From: Plumapathes pennacea
Taxonomy: Eukaryota > Cnidaria > Anthozoa > Antipatharia > Myriopathidae
Length of the DNA: 64,000 nt
Assembly (NCBI GenBank): GCA_964036295.1
Contig: OZ038470.1
Location: forward strand, 1 to 64,000
Reading direction: 5' to 3'
Part shown: one piece after another, positions 23,730-39,100 of the stretch
Numbering within the stretch: position 1 is the first letter of the stretch
How the letters are laid out: each line of letters begins with the position of its first letter
Program-made: the position numbers and the translations under genes
Notes under the pieces: model-generated
Seen by the model: only the letters and a program-made list of their open reading frames with translations
Databases searched by the model: none
What the model was told of the DNA's origin: nothing

Positions 23730-24184
23730 AGATATATGGGTCATTCTACAGTATTTGGTAATGCTACGGAGGGGAAAATCAGAGCATTTCAAGGCCTCTT
23801 TGACAAATTCCACAACAGCCAAATAAAATGCATATGGTATCATAGAGATTTGGGGATCCTACAACTTGAATATGTTTACTGCAGGGCTTTTATGCTGGCA
23901 GCACTAAGGGGTGAAATTTGCCCGTTAAGGAGGGGAATCAGATAATTGGCATTTTTCACTAGTTTCTTTTTGCTCTCAAATTTCTCTCAGTTTGCAACAT
24001 GGATTGAAACAAGAGTATCCTCTGATTATTTGACAGTGCATATGCTATTAATTTATTGTGATAAAAAAATTGAATTATTTGCCATTATTCAGTAAGTGCA
24101 ACTTTTAATTTCAACTAGAGTAGATCCAGTCTATAATTGACAGTGTTTTGGATAGCCAAATATCTATTGTTTCCTAAACAAAGA
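23730..24184. repeat. ~465-bp dispersed repeat, copy 2
   Basis: Direct repeat of 20938-21401 with few differences. It ends exactly where the 478-bp satellite begins, so it marks the proximal boundary of the array. Confidence 0.8.
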
Positions 24185-27100
24185 TCAGCTTACAACTTAG
24201 GGGAGTCTGGGGGATTGTCTCCCGCAAAAATGTTTAAGATTTCTGTCTCCTGAGATAGCATTTCCTGCATTTTGAAAGCGTGTTTGAGTAGTTTCTGCTG
24301 TGTAATCTGAAGGCTACACCAACATAAAATGCATAGGAAAGTTCATTATTCGTTCTGTATCTTGTGTATATGTTACGTGTGGCGGTTGCGATCCCGTTAG
24401 AGCTAAAGAGAAGGGACATTGGCAAGCGCCGGAGGCTCGAACAGGTTAGGGGCCAGGGAATGGTCCCCCGGGTCTTCTGAAATAGAGTTTGTTTTGCATT
24501 TTGAGAACATGTTTCAATAGTATTTGCTGTGTATTCTGAAGGCTTCACCAACATAAAATGCATAGAAAAGTTCATCATTCGTCTTGGATCTTATATATAT
24601 GTTTTTTGTGGTGATTGCGATCCTGTTAGGGCGGAATAGTAGGGGAAATTGCAAGCTCGGTAGGCTTGAGCAGATTAGCGGGTCCGGGCGATTGTCTCCC
24701 GCAAAAATGTTTAAGATTTCTGTCTCCTGAGATAGCATTTCCTGCACTTTGAAAACGTGTTTGAGTAGCTTGTGCTGTGTAATCTGAAGGCTACACCAAC
24801 ATAAAATGCATAGGAAAGTTCATTATTCGTTTTGTATCTTGTGTATATGTTACGTGTGTCGGTTGCCATCCCGTTAGAGCTAAATAGAAGGGACATTGGC
24901 AAGCGCCGGAGGCTCGAACAGGTTAGGGGCCAGGGAATGGTCCCCCGGATCTTCTGAAATAGAGTTTGTTTTGCATTTTGAGAACATGTTTCAATAGTAT
25001 TTGCTGCGTATTCTGAAGGCTTCACCAACATAAAATGCATAGAAAAGTTCATCATTCGTCTTGGATCTTATATATATGTTTTGTGCGGTGATTGCGATCC
25101 TGTTAGGGCGGAATAGTAGGGGAAATTGCGAGCTCGGTAGGCTTGCGCAGATTAGCGGGGTCCGGGCGATTGTCTCCCGCAAAAATGTTTAAGATTTCTG
25201 TCTCCTGAGATAGCATTTCCTGCACTTTGAAAGCGTGTTTGAGTAGCTTGTGCTGTGTAATCTGAAGGCTACACCAACATAAAATGCATAGGAAAGTTCA
25301 TTATTCGTTTTGTATCTTGTGTATATGTTACGTGTGTCGGTTGCAATCCCGTTAGAGCTAAATAGAAGGGACATTGGCAAGCGCCGGAGGCTCGAACAGG
25401 TTAGGGGCCAGGGAATGGTCCCCCGGGTCTTCTGAAATAGAATTGTTTTTGCATTTTGAGAGCATGTTTCAGTAGTATTTGCTGCGTATTCTGAAGGCTT
25501 CACCAACATAAAATGCATAGAAAAGTTCATCATTCGTCTTGGATCTTATATATATGTTTTTTGTGGTGATTGCGATCCTGTTAGGGCGGAATAGTAGGGG
25601 AAATTGCGAGCTCGGTAGGCTTGAGCAGATTAGCGGGTCCGGGCGATTGTCTCCCGCAAAAATGTTTAAGATTTCTGTCTCCTGAGATAGCATTTCCTGC
25701 ACTTTGAAAACGTGTTTGAGTAGCTTGTGCTGTGTAATCTGAAGGCTACACCAACATAAAATTCATAGGAAAGTTCATTATTCGTTTTGTATCTTGTGTA
25801 TATGTTACGTGTGTCGGTTGCCATCCCGTTAGAGCTAAATAGAAGGGACATTGGCAAGCGCCGGAGGCTCGAACAGGTTAGGGGCCAGGGAATGGTCCCC
25901 TGGGTCTTCTGAAATAGAGTTTGTTTTGCATTTTGAGAACATGTTTCAATAGTATTTGCTGCGTATTCTGAAGGCTTCACCAACATAAAATGCATAGAAA
26001 AGTTCATCATTCGTCTTGGATCTTATATATATGTTTTGTGCGGTGATTGCGATCCTGTTAGGGCGGAATAGTAGGGGAAATTGCGAGCTCGGTAGGCTTG
26101 CGCAGATTAGCGGGGTCCGGGCGATTGTCTCCCGCAAAAATGTTTAAGATTTCTGTCTCCTGAGATAGCATTTCCTGCACTTTGAAAGCGTGTTTGAGTA
26201 GCTTGTGCTGTGTAATCTGAAGGCTACACCAACATAAAATGCATAGGAAAGTTCATTATTCGTTTTGTATCTTGTGTATATGTTACGTGTGTCGGTTGCA
26301 ATCCCGTTAGAGCTAAATAGAAGGGACATTGGCAAGCGCCGGAGGCTCGAACAGGTTAGGGGCCAGGGAATGGTCCCCCGGGTCTTCTGAAATAGAATTG
26401 TTTTTGCATTTTGAGAGCATGTTTCAGTAGTATTTGCTGCGTATTCTGAAGGCTTCACCAACATAAAATGCATAGAAAAGTTCATCATTCGTCTTGGATC
26501 TTATATATATGTTTTGTGCGGTGATTGCGATCTTGTTAGGGCGGAATAGTAGGGGAAATTGCGAGCTCGGTAGGCTTGAGCAGATTAGCGGGGTCCGGGC
26601 GATTGTCTCCCGCAAAAATGTTTAAGATTTCTGTCTCCTGAGATAGCATTTCCTGCATTTTGAAAGCGTGTTTGAGTAGCTTGTGCTGTGTAATCTGAAG
26701 GCTACACCAACATAAAATGCATAGGAAAGTTCATTATTCGTTTTGTATCTTGTGTATATGTTACGTGTGTCGGTTGCGATCCCGTTAGAGCTAAATAGAA
26801 GGGACATTGGCCAGCGCCGGAGGCTCGAACAGGTTAGGGGCCAGGGAATGGTCCCCCGGGTCTTCTGAAATAGAATTGTTTTTGCATTTTGAGAGCATGT
26901 TTCAGTAGTATTTGCTGCGTATTCTGAAGGCTTCACCAACATAAAGTGCATAGAAAAGTTCATCATTCGTCTTGGATCTTATATATATGTTTTGTGCGGT
27001 GATTGCGATCCTTTTTAGGGCGGAATAGTAGGGGAAATTCCGAGCTCGGTAGGCTTGAGCAGATTAGCGGGTCCGGGCGATTGTCTCCCGCAAAAATGTT

Positions 27101-30100
27101 TAAGATTTCTGTCTCCTGAGATAGCATTTCCTGCACTTTGAAAGCGTGTTTGAGTAGCTTGTGCTGTGTAATCTGAAGGCTACACCAACATAAAATGCAT
27201 AGGAAAGTTCATTATTCGTTTTGTATCTTGTGTATATGTTACGTGTGTCGGTTGCGATCCCGTTAGAGCTAAATAGAAGGGACATTGGCAAGCGCCGGAG
27301 GCTCGAACAGGTTAGGGGCCAGGGAATGGTCCCCCGGGTCTTCTGAAATAGAATTGTTTTTGCATTTTGAGAGCATGTTTCAGTAGTATTTGCTGCGTAT
27401 TCTGAAGGCTTCACCAACATAAAATGCATAGAAAAGTTCATCATTCGTCTTGGATCTTATATATATGTTTTGTGCGGTGATTGCGATCCTGTTAGGGCGG
27501 AATAGTAGGGGAAATTGCGAGCTCGGTAGGTTTGCGCAGATTAGCGGGGTCCGGCCGATTGTCTCCCGCAAAAATGTTTAAGATTTCTGTCTCCTGAGAT
27601 AGCATTTCCTGCATTTTGATAGCGTGTTCGAGTAGTTTGTGCTGTGTAATATGAAGGCTACACCAACATAAAATTCATAGGAAAGTTCATTATTCGTTTT
27701 GTATCTTGTGTATATGTTACGTGTGTCGGTTGCGATCCCGTTAGAGCTAAAGAGAAGGGACATTGGCAAGCGCCGGAGGCTCGAACAGGTTAGGGGCCAG
27801 GGAATGGTCCCCCGGGTCTTCTGAAATAGAATTGTTTTTGCATTTTGAGAGCATGTTTCAGTAGTATTTGCTGCGTATTCTGAAGGCTTCACCAACATAA
27901 AATGCATAGAAAAGTTCATCATTCGTCTTGGATCTTATATATATGTTTTGTGCGGTGATTGCGATCCTTTTTAGGGCGGAATAGTAGGGGAAATTGCGAG
28001 CTCGGTAGGCTTGAGCAGATTAGCGGGTCCGGGCGATTGTCTCCCGCAAAAATGTTTAAGATTTCTGTCTCCTGAGATAGCATTTCCTGCACTTTGAAAG
28101 CGTGTTTAAGTAGCTTGTGCTGTGTAATCTGAAGGCTACACCAACATAAAATGCATAGGAAAGTTCATTATTCGTTTTGTATCTTGTGTATATGTTACGT
28201 GTGTCGGTTGCGATCCCGTTAGAGCTAAATAGAAGGGACATTGGCCAGCGCCGGAGGCTCGAACAGGTTAGGGGCCAGGGAATGGTCCCCCGGGTCTTCT
28301 GAAATAGAATTGTTTTTGCATTTTGAGAGCATGTTTCAGTAGTATTTGCTGCGTATTCTGAAGGCTTCACCAACATAAAATGCATAGAAAAGTTCATCAT
28401 TCGTCTTGGATCTTATATATATGTTTTGTGCGGTGATTGCGATCCTTTTTAGGGCGGAATAGTAGGGGAAATTGCGAGCTCGGTAGGCTTGAGCAGATTA
28501 GCGGGTCCGGGCGATTGTCTCCCGCAAAAATGTTTAAGATTTCTGTCTCCTGGGATAGCATTTCCTGCACTTTGAAAGCGTGTTTGAGTAGCTTGTGCTG
28601 TGTAATCTGAAGGCTACACCAACATAAAATGCATAGGAAAGTTCATTATTCGTTTTGTATCTTGTGTATATGTTACGTGTGTCGGTTGCGATCCCGTTAG
28701 AGCTAAATAGAAGGGACATTGGCCAGCGCCGGAGGCTCGAACAGGTTAGGGGCCAGGGAATGGTCCCCCGGGTCTTCTGAAATAGAATTGTTTTTGCATT
28801 TTGAGAGCATGTTTCAGTAGTATTTGCTGCGTATTCTGAAGGCTTCACCAACATAAAATGCATAGAAAAGTTCATCATTCGTCTTGGATCTTATATATAT
28901 GTTTTGTGCGGTGATTGCGATCCTGTTAGGGCGAAATAGTAGGGGAAATTGCGAGCTCGGTAGGTTTGCGCACATTAGCGGGGTCCGGCCGATTGTCTCC
29001 CGCAAAAATGTTTAAGATTTCTGTCTCCTGAGATAGCATTTCCTGCATTTTGATAGCGTGTTCGAGTAGTTTGTGCTGTGTAATATGAAGGCTACACCAA
29101 CATAAAATGCATAGGAAAGTTCATTATTCGTTTTGTATCTTGTGTATATGTTACGTGTGTCGGTTGCGATCCCGTTAGAGCTAAATAGACGGGACATTGG
29201 CAAGCGCCGGAGGCTCGAACAGGTTAGTGGCCAGGGAATGGTCCCCCGGGTCTTCTGAAATAGAATTGTTTTTGCATTTTGAGAGCATGTTTCAGTAGTA
29301 TTTGCTGCGTATTCTGAAGGCTTCACCAACATAAAATGCATAGAAAAGTTCATCATTCGTCTTGGATCTTATATATATGTTTTGTGCGGTGATTGCGATC
29401 CTTTTTAGGGCGGAATAGTAGGGGAAATTGCGAGCTCGGTAGGCTTGAGCAGATTAGCGGGTCCGGGCGATTGTCTCCCGCAAAAATGTTTAAGATTTCT
29501 GTCTCCTGGGATAGCATTTCCTGCACTTTGAAAGCGTGTTTGAGTAGCTTGTGCTGTGTAATCTGAAGGCTACACCAACATAAAATGCATAGGAAAGTTC
29601 ATTATTCGTTTTGTATCTTGTGTATATGTTACGTGTGTCGGTTGCGATCCCGTTAGAGCTAAATAGAAGGGACATTGGCCAGCGCCGGAGGCTCGAACAG
29701 GTTAGGGGCCAGGGAATGGTCCCCCGGGTCTTCTGAAATAGAAATGTTTTTGCATTTTGAGAGCATGTTTCAGTAGTATTTGCTGCGTATTCTGAAGGCT
29801 TCACCAACATAAAATGCATAGAAAAGTTCATCATTCGTCTTGGATCTTATATATATGTTTTGTGCGGTGATTGCGATCCTGTTAGGGCGGAATAGTAGGG
29901 GAAATTGCGAGCTCGGTAGGTTTCCGCAGATTTGCGGGGTCCGGGCGATTGTCTCCCGCAAAAATGTTTAAGATTTCTGTCTCCTGAGATAGCATTTCCT
30001 GCATTTTGATAGCGTGTTCGAGTAGTTTGTGCTGTGTAATATGAAGGCTACACCAACATAAAATGCATAGGAAAGTTCATTATTCGTTTTGTATCTTGTG

Positions 30101-33100
30101 TATATGTTACGTGTGGAGGTTTCGATCCCGTTAGAGCTAAAGAGAAGGGACATTGGCAAGCGCCGGAGGCTCGAACAGGTTAGGGGCCAGGGAATGGTCC
30201 CCCGGGTCTTCTGAAATAGAATTGTTTTTGCATTTTGAGAGCATGTTTCAGTAGTATTTGCTGCGTATTCTGAAGGCTTCACCAACATAAAATGCATAGA
30301 AAAGTTCATCATTCGTCTTGGATCTTATATATATGTTTTGTGCGGTGATTGCGATCTTGTTAGGGCGGAATAGTAGGGGAAATTGCGAGCTCGGTAGGCT
30401 TGAGCAGATTAGCGGGGTCCGGGCGATTGTCTCCCGCAAAAATGTTTAAGATTTCTGTCTCCTGAGATAGCATTTCCTGCATTTTGAAAGCGTGTTTGAG
30501 TAGCTTGTGCTGTGTAATCTGAAGGCTACACCAACATAAAATGCATAGGAAAGTTCATTATTCGTTTTGTATCTTGTGTATATGTTACGTGTGTCGGTTG
30601 CGATCCCGTTAGAGCTAAATAGAAGGGACATTGGCCAGCGCCGGAGGCTCGAACAGGTTAGGGGCCAGGGAATGGTCCCCCGGGTCTTCTGAAATAGAAT
30701 TGTTTTTGCATTTTGAGAGCATGTTTCAGTAGTATTTGCTGCGTATTCTGAAGGCTTCACCAACATAAAGTGCATAGAAAAGTTCATCATTCGTCTTGGA
30801 TCTTATATATATGTTTTGTGCGGTGATTGCGATCCTTTTTAGGGCGGAATAGTAGGGGAAATTGCGAGCTCGGTAGGCTTGAGCAGATTAGCGGGTCCGG
30901 GCGATTGTCTCCCGCAAAAATGTTTAAGATTTCTGTCTCCTGAGATAGCATTTCCTGCACTTTGAAAGCGTGTTTGAGTAGCTTGTGCTGTGTAATCTGA
31001 AGGCTACACCAACATAAAATGCATAGGAAAGTTCATTATTCGTTTTGTATCTTGTGTATATGTTACGTGTGTCGGTTGCGATCCCGTTAGAGCTAAATAG
31101 AAGGGACATTGGCAAGCGCCGGAGGCTCGAACAGGTTAGGGGCCAGGGAATGGTCCCCCGGGTCTTCTGAAATAGAATTGTTTTTGCATTTTGAGAGCAT
31201 GTTTCAGTAGTATTTGCTGCGTACTCTGAAGGCTTCACCAACATAAAATGCATAGAAAAGTTCATCATTCGTCTTGGATCTTATATATATGTTTTGTGCG
31301 GTGATTGCGATCCTGTTAGGGCGGAATAGTAGGGGAAATTGCGAGCTCGGTAGGTTTGCGCAGATTAGCGGGGTCCGGCCGATTGTCTCCCGCAAAAATG
31401 TTTAAGATTTCTGTCTCCTGAGATAGCATTTCCTGCATTTTGATAGCGTGTTCGAGTAGTTTGTGCTGTGTAATATGAAGGCTACACCAACATAAAATTC
31501 ATAGGAAAGTTCATTATTCGTTTTGTATCTTGTGTATATGTTACGTGTGTCGGTTGCGATCCCGTTAGAGCTAAAGAGAAGGGACATTGGCAAGCGCCGG
31601 AGGCTCGAACAGGTTAGGGGCCAGGGAATGGTCCCCCGGGTCTTCTGAAATAGAATTGTTTTTGCATTTTGAGAGCATGTTTCAGTAGTATTTGCTGCGT
31701 ATTCTGAAGGCTTCACCAACATAAAATGCATAGAAAAGTTCATCATTCGTCTTGGATCTTATATATATGTTTTGTGCGGTGATTGCGATCCTTTTTAGGG
31801 CGGAATAGTAGGGGAAATTGCGAGCTCGGTAGGCTTGAGCAGATTAGCGGGTCCGGGCGATTGTCTCCCGCAAAAATGTTTAAGATTTCTGTCTCCTGAG
31901 ATAGCATTTCCTGCACTTTGAAAGCGTGTTTAAGTAGCTTGTGCTGTGTAATCTGAAGGCTACACCAACATAAAATGCATAGGAAAGTTCATTATTCGTT
32001 TTGTATCTTGTGTATATGTTACGTGTGTCGGTTGCGATCCCGTTAGAGCTAAATAGAAGGGACATTGGCCAGCGCCGGAGGCTCGAACAGGTTAGGGGCC
32101 AGGGAATGGTCCCCCGGGTCTTCTGAAATAGAATTGTTTTTGCATTTTGAGAGCATGTTTCAGTAGTATTTGCTGCGTATTCTGAAGGCTTCACCAACAT
32201 AAAATGCATAGAAAAGTTCATCATTCGTCTTGGATCTTATATATATGTTTTGTGCGGTGATTGCGATCCTTTTTAGGGCGGAATAGTAGGGGAAATTGCG
32301 AGCTCGGTAGGCTTGAGCAGATTAGCGGGTCCGGGCGATTGTCTCCCGCAAAAATGTTTAAGATTTCTGTCTCCTGGGATAGCATTTCCTGCACTTTGAA
32401 AGCGTGTTTGAGTAGCTTGTGCTGTGTAATCTGAAGGCTACACCAACATAAAATGCATAGGAAAGTTCATTATTCGTTTTGTATCTTGTGTATATGTTAC
32501 GTGTGTCGGTTGCGATCCCGTTAGAGCTAAATAGAAGGGACATTGGCCAGCGCCGGAGGCTCGAACAGGTTAAAGGCCAGGGAATGGTCCCCCGGGTCTT
32601 CTGAAATAGAATTGTTTTTGCATTTTGAGAGCATGTTTCAGTAGTATTTGCTGCGTATTCTGAAGGCTTCACCAACATAAAATGCATAGAAAAGTTCATC
32701 ATTCGTCTTGGATCTTATATATATGTTTTGTGCGGTGATTGCGATCCTGTTAGGGCGAAATAGTAGGGGAAATTGCGAGCTCGGTAGGTTTGCGCACATT
32801 AGCGGGGTCCGGCCGATTGTCTCCCGCAAAAATGTTTAAGATTTCTGTCTCCTGAGATAGCATTTCCTGCACTTTGAAAGCGTGTTTGAGTAGCTTGTGC
32901 TGTGTAATCTGAAGGCTACACCAACATAAAATGCATAGGAAAGTTCATTATTCGTTTTGTATCTTGTGTATATGTTACGTGTGTCGGTTGCTATCCCGTT
33001 AGAGCTAAATAAAAGGGACATTGGCCAGCGCCGGAGGCTCGAACAGGTTAGGGGCCAGGGAATGGTCCCCCGGGTCTTCTGAAATAGAAATGTTTTTGCA

Positions 33101-36100
33101 TTTTGAGAGCATGTTTCAGTAGTATTTGCTGCGTATTCTGAAGGCTTCACCAACATAAAATGCATAGAAAAGTTCATCATTCGTCTTGGATCTTATATAT
33201 ATGTTTTGTGCGGTGATTGCGATCCTGTTAGGGCGGAATAGTAGGGGAAATTGCGAGCTCGGTAGGTTTCCGCAGATTTGCGGGGTCCGGGCGATTGTCT
33301 CCCGCAAAAATGTTTAAGATTTCTGTCTCCTGAGATAGCATTTCCTGCATTTTGATAGCGTGTTCGAGTAGTTTGTGCTGTGTAATCTGAAGGCTACACC
33401 AACATAAAATGCATAGGAAAGTTCATTATTCGTTTTGTATCTTGTGTATATGTTACGTGTGGAGGTTGCGATCCCGTTAGAGCTAAAGAGAAGGGACATT
33501 GGCAAGCGCCGGAGGCTCGAACAGGTTAGGGGCCAGGGAATGGTCCCCCGGGTCTTCTGAAATAGAATTGTTTTTGCATTTTGAGAGCATGTTTCAGTAG
33601 TATTTGCTGCGTATTCTGAAGGCTTCACCAACATAAAATGCATAGAAAAGTTCATCATTCGTCTTGGATCTTATATATATGTTTTGTGCGGTGATTGCGA
33701 TCTTGTTAGGGCGGAATAGTAGGGGAAATTGCGAGCTCGGTAGGCTTGAGCAGATTAGCGGGGTCCGGGCGATTGTCTCCCGCAAAAATGTTTAAGATTT
33801 CTGTCTCCTGAGATAGCATTTCCTGCATTTTGAAAGCGTGTTTGAGTAGCTTGTGCTGTGTAATCTGAAGGCTACACCAACATAAAATGCATAGGAAAGT
33901 TCATTATTCGTTTTGTATCTTGTGTATATGTTACGTGTGTCGGTTGCGATCCCGTTAGAGCTAAATAGAAGGGACATTGGCCAGCGCCGGAGGCTCGAAC
34001 AGGTTAGGGGCCAGGGAATGGTCCCCCGGGTCTTCTGAAATAGAATTGTTTTTGCATTTTGAGAGCATGTTTCAGTAGTATTTGCTGCGTATTCTGAAGG
34101 CTTCACCAACATAAAATGCATAGAAAAGTTCATCATTCGTCTTGGATCTTATATATATGTTTTGTGCGGTGATTGCGATCCTGTTAGGGCGGAATAGTAG
34201 GGGAAATTGCGAGCTCGGTAGGTTTGCGCAGATTAGCGGGGTCCGGCCGATTGTCTCCCGCAAAAATGTTTAAGATTTCTGTCTCCTGAGATAGCATTTC
34301 CTGCATTTTGATAGCGTGTTCGAGTAGTTTGTGCTGTGTAATATGAAGGCTACACCAACATAAAATTCATAGGAAAGTTCATTATTCGTTTTGTATCTTG
34401 TGTATATGTTACGTGTGTCGGTTGCGATCCCGTTAGAGCTAAAGAGAAGGGACATTGGCAAGCGCCGGAGGCTCGAACAGGTTAGGGGCCAGGGAATGGT
34501 CCCCCGGGTCTTCTGAAATAGAATTGTTTTTGCATTTTGAGAGCATGTTTCAGTAGTATTTGCTGCGTATTCTGAAGGCTTCACCAACATAAAATGCATA
34601 GAAAAGTTCATCATTCGTCTTGGATCTTATATATATGTTTTGTGCGGTGATTGCGATCCTTTTTAGGGCGGAATAGTAGGGGAAATTGCGAGCTCGGTAG
34701 GCTTGAGCAGATTAGCGGGTCCGGGCGATTGTCTCCCGCAAAAATGTTTAAGATTTCTGTCTCCTGAGATAGCATTTCCTGCACTTTGAAAGCGTGTTTA
34801 AGTAGCTTGTGCTGTGTAATCTGAAGGCTACACCAACATAAAATGCATAGGAAAGTTCATTATTCGTTTTGTATCTTGTGTATATGTTACGTGTGTCGGT
34901 TGCGATCCCGTTAGAGCTAAATAGAAGGGACATTGGCCAGCGCCGGAGGCTCGAACAGGTTAGGGGCCAGGGAATGGTCCCCCGGGTCTTCTGAAATAGA
35001 ATTGTTTTTGCATTTTGAGAGCATGTTTCAGTAGTATTTGCTGCGTATTCTGAAGGCTTCACCAACATAAAATGCATAGAAAAGTTCATCATTCGTCTTG
35101 GATCTTATATATATGTTTTGTGCGGTGATTGCGATCCTTTTTAGGGCGGAATAGTAGGGGAAATTGCGAGCTCGGTAGGCTTGAGCAGATTAGCGGGTCC
35201 GGGCGATTGTCTCCCGCAAAAATGTTTAAGATTTCTGTCTCCTGGGATAGCATTTCCTGCACTTTGAAAGCGTGTTTGAGTAGCTTGTGCTGTGTAATCT
35301 GAAGGCTACACCAACATAAAATGCATAGGAAAGTTCATTATTCGTTTTGTATCTTGTGTATATGTTACGTGTGTCGGTTGCGATCCCGTTAGAGCTAAAT
35401 AGAAGGGACATTGGCCAGCGCCGGAGGCTCGAACAGGTTAAAGGCCAGGGAATGGTCCCCCGGGTCTTCTGAAATAGAATTGTTTTTGCATTTTGAGAGC
35501 ATGTTTCAGTAGTATTTGCTGCGTATTCTGAAGGCTTCACCAACATAAAATGCATAGAAAAGTTCATCATTCGTCTTGGATCTTATATATATGTTTTGTG
35601 CGGTGATTGCGATCCTGTTAGGGCGAAATAGTAGGGGAAATTGCGAGCTCGGTAGGTTTGCGCACATTAGCGGGGTCCGGCCGATTGTCTCCCGCAAAAA
35701 TGTTTAAGATTTCTGTCTCCTGAGATAGCATTTCCTGCACTTTGAAAGCGTGTTTGAGTAGCTTGTGCTGTGTAATCTGAAGGCTACACCAACATAAAAT
35801 GCATAGGAAAGTTCATTATTCGTTTTGTATCTTGTGTATATGTTACGTGTGTCGGTTGCTATCCCGTTAGAGCTAAATAGAAGGGACATTGGCCAGCGCC
35901 GGAGGCTCGAACAGGTTAGGGGCCAGGGAATGGTCCCCCGGGTCTTCTGAAATAGAAATGTTTTTGCATTTTGAGAGCATGTTTCAGTAGTATTTGCTGC
36001 GTATTCTGAAGGCTTCACCAACATAAAATGCATAGAAAAGTTCATCATTCGTCTTGGATCTTATATATATGTTTTGTGCGGTGATTGCGATCCTGTTAGG

Positions 36101-39100
36101 GCGGAATAGTAGGGGAAATTGCGAGCTCGGTAGGTTTCCGCAGATTTGCGGGGTCCGGGCGATTGTCTCCCGCAAAAATGTTTAAGATTTCTGTCTCCTG
36201 AGATAGCATTTCCTGCATTTTGATAGCGTGTTCGAGTAGTTTGTGCTGTGTAATCTGAAGGCTACACCAACATAAAATGCATAGGAAAGTTCATTATTCG
36301 TTTTGTATCTTGTGTATATGTTACGTGTGGAGGTTGCGATCCCGTTAGAGCTAAAGAGAAGGGACATTGGCAAGCGCCGGAGGCTCGAACAGGTTAGGGG
36401 CCAGGGAATGGTCCCCCGGGTCTTCTGAAATAGAATTGTTTTTGCATTTTGAGAGCATGTTTCAGTAGTATTTGCTGCGTATTCTGAAGGCTTCACCAAC
36501 ATAAAATGCATAGAAAAGTTCATCATTCGTCTTGGATCTTATATATATGTTTTGTGCGGTGATTGCGATCTTGTTAGGGCGGAATAGTAGGGGAAATTGC
36601 GAGCTCGGTAGGCTTGAGCAGATTAGCGGGGTCCGGGCGATTGTCTCCCGCAAAAATGTTTAAGATTTCTGTCTCCTGAGATAGCATTTCCTGCATTTTG
36701 AAAGCGTGTTTGAGTAGCTTGTGCTGTGTAATCTGAAGGCTACACCAACATAAAATGCATAGGAAAGTTCATTATTCGTTTTGTATCTTGTGTATATGTT
36801 ACGTGTGTCGGTTGCGATCCCGTTAGAGCTAAATAGAAGGGACATTGGCCAGCGCCGGAGGCTCGAACAGGTTAGGGGCCAGGGAATGGTCCCCCGGGTC
36901 TTCTGAAATAGAATTGTTTTTGCATTTTGAGAGCATGTTTCAGTAGTATTTGCTGCGTATTCTGAAGGCTTCACCAACATAAAGTGCATAGAAAAGTTCA
37001 TCATTCGTCTTGGATCTTATATATATGTTTTGTGCGGTGATTGCGATCCTGTTAGGGCGGAGTAGTAGGGGAAATTGCGAGCTCGGTAGGCTTGAGCAGA
37101 TTAGCGGGGTCCGGGCGATTGTCTCCCGCAAAAATGTTTAAGATTTCTGTCTCCTGAGATAGCATTTCCTGCATTTTGATAGCGTGTTCGAGTAGTTTGT
37201 GCTGTGTAATATGAAGGCTACACCAACATAAAATGCATAGGAAAGTTCATTATTCGTTTTGTATCTTGTGTATATGTTACGTGTGGAGGTTGCGATCCCG
37301 TTAGAGCTAAAGAGAAGGGACATTGGCAAGCGCCGGAGGCTCGAACAGGTTAGGGGCCAGGGAATGGTCCCCCGGGTCTTCTGAAATAGAATTGTTTTTG
37401 CATTTTGAGAGCATGTTTCAGTAGTACTTGCTGCGTATTCTGAAGGCTTCACCAACATAAAATGCATAGAAAAGTTCATCATTCGTCTTGAATCTTATAT
37501 ATATGTTTTGTGCGGTGATTGCGATCTTGTTAGGGCGGAATAGTAGGGGAAATTGCGAGCTCGGTAGGCTTGAGCAGATTAGCGGGGTCCGGGCGATTGT
37601 CTCCCGCAAAAATGTTTAAGATTTCTGTCTCCTGAGATAGCATTTCCTGCATTTTGAAAGCGTGTTTGAGTAGCTTGTGCTGTGTAATCTGAAGGCTACA
37701 CCAACATAAAATGCATAGGAAAGTTCATTATTCGTTTTGTATCTTGTGTATATGTTACGTGTGTCGGTTGCGATCCCGTTAGAGCTAAATAGACGGGACA
37801 TTGGCAAGCGCCGGAGGCTCGAACAGGTTAGTGGCCAGGGAATGGTCCCCCGGGTCTTCTGAAATAGAATTGTTTTTGCATTTTGAGAGCATGTTTCAGT
37901 AGTATTTGCTGCGTATTCTGAAGGCTTCACCAACATAAAATGCATAGAAAAGTTCATCATTCGTCTTGGATCTTATATATATGTTTTGTGCGGTGATTGC
38001 GATCCTTTTTAGGGCGGAATAGTAGGGGAAAATGCGAGCTCGGTAGGCTTGAGCAGATTAGCGGGTCCGGGCGATTGTCTCCCGCAAAAATGTTTAAGAT
38101 TTCTGTCTCCTGAGATAGCATTTCCTGCACTTTGAAAGCGTGTTTGAGTAGCTTGTGCTGTGTAATCTGAAGGCTACACCAACATAAAATGCATAGGAAA
38201 GTTCATTATTCGTTTTGTATCTTGTGTATATGTTACGTGTGTCGGTTGCGATCCCGTTAGAGCTGAATAGAAGGGACATTGGCCAGCGCCGGAGGCTCGA
38301 ACAGGTTAGGGGCCAGGGAATGGTCCCCCGGGTCTTCTGAAATAGAATTGTTTTTGCATTTTGAGAGCATGTTTCAGTAGTATTTGCTGCGTATTCTGAA
38401 GGCTTCACCAACATACAATGCATAGAAAAGTTCATCATTCGTCTTGGATCTTATATATATGTTTTGTGCGGTGATTGCGATCCTGTTAGGGCGGAATAGT
38501 AGGGGAAATTGCGAGCTCGGTAGGTTTGCGCAGATTAGCGGGGTCCGGGCGATTGTCTCCCGCAAAAATGTTTAAGATTTCTGTCTCCTGAGATAGCATT
38601 TCCTGCATTTTGATAGCGTGTTCGAGTAGTTTGTGCTGTGTAATCTGAAGGCTACACCAACATAAAATGCATAGGAAAGTTCATTATTCGTTTTGTATCT
38701 TGTGTATATGTTACGTGTGTCGGTTGCGATCCCGTTAGAGCTAAATAGAAGGGACATTGGCCAGCGCCGGAGGCTCGAACAGGTTAGGGGCCAGGGAATG
38801 GTCCCCCGGGTCTTCTGAAATAGAATTGTTTTTGCATTTTGAGAGCATGTTTCAGTAGTATTTGCTGCGTATTCTGAAGGCTTCACCAACATAAAGTGCA
38901 TAGAAAAGTTCATCATTCGTCTTGGATCTTATATATATGTTTTGTGCGGTGATTGCGATCCTTTTTAGGGCGGAATAGTAGGGGAAATTGCGAGCTCGGT
39001 AGGCTTGAGCAGATTAGCGGGTCCGGGCGATTGTCTCCCGCAAAAATGTTTAAGATTTCTGTCTCCTGAGATAGCATTTCCTGCACTTTGAAAGCGTGTT

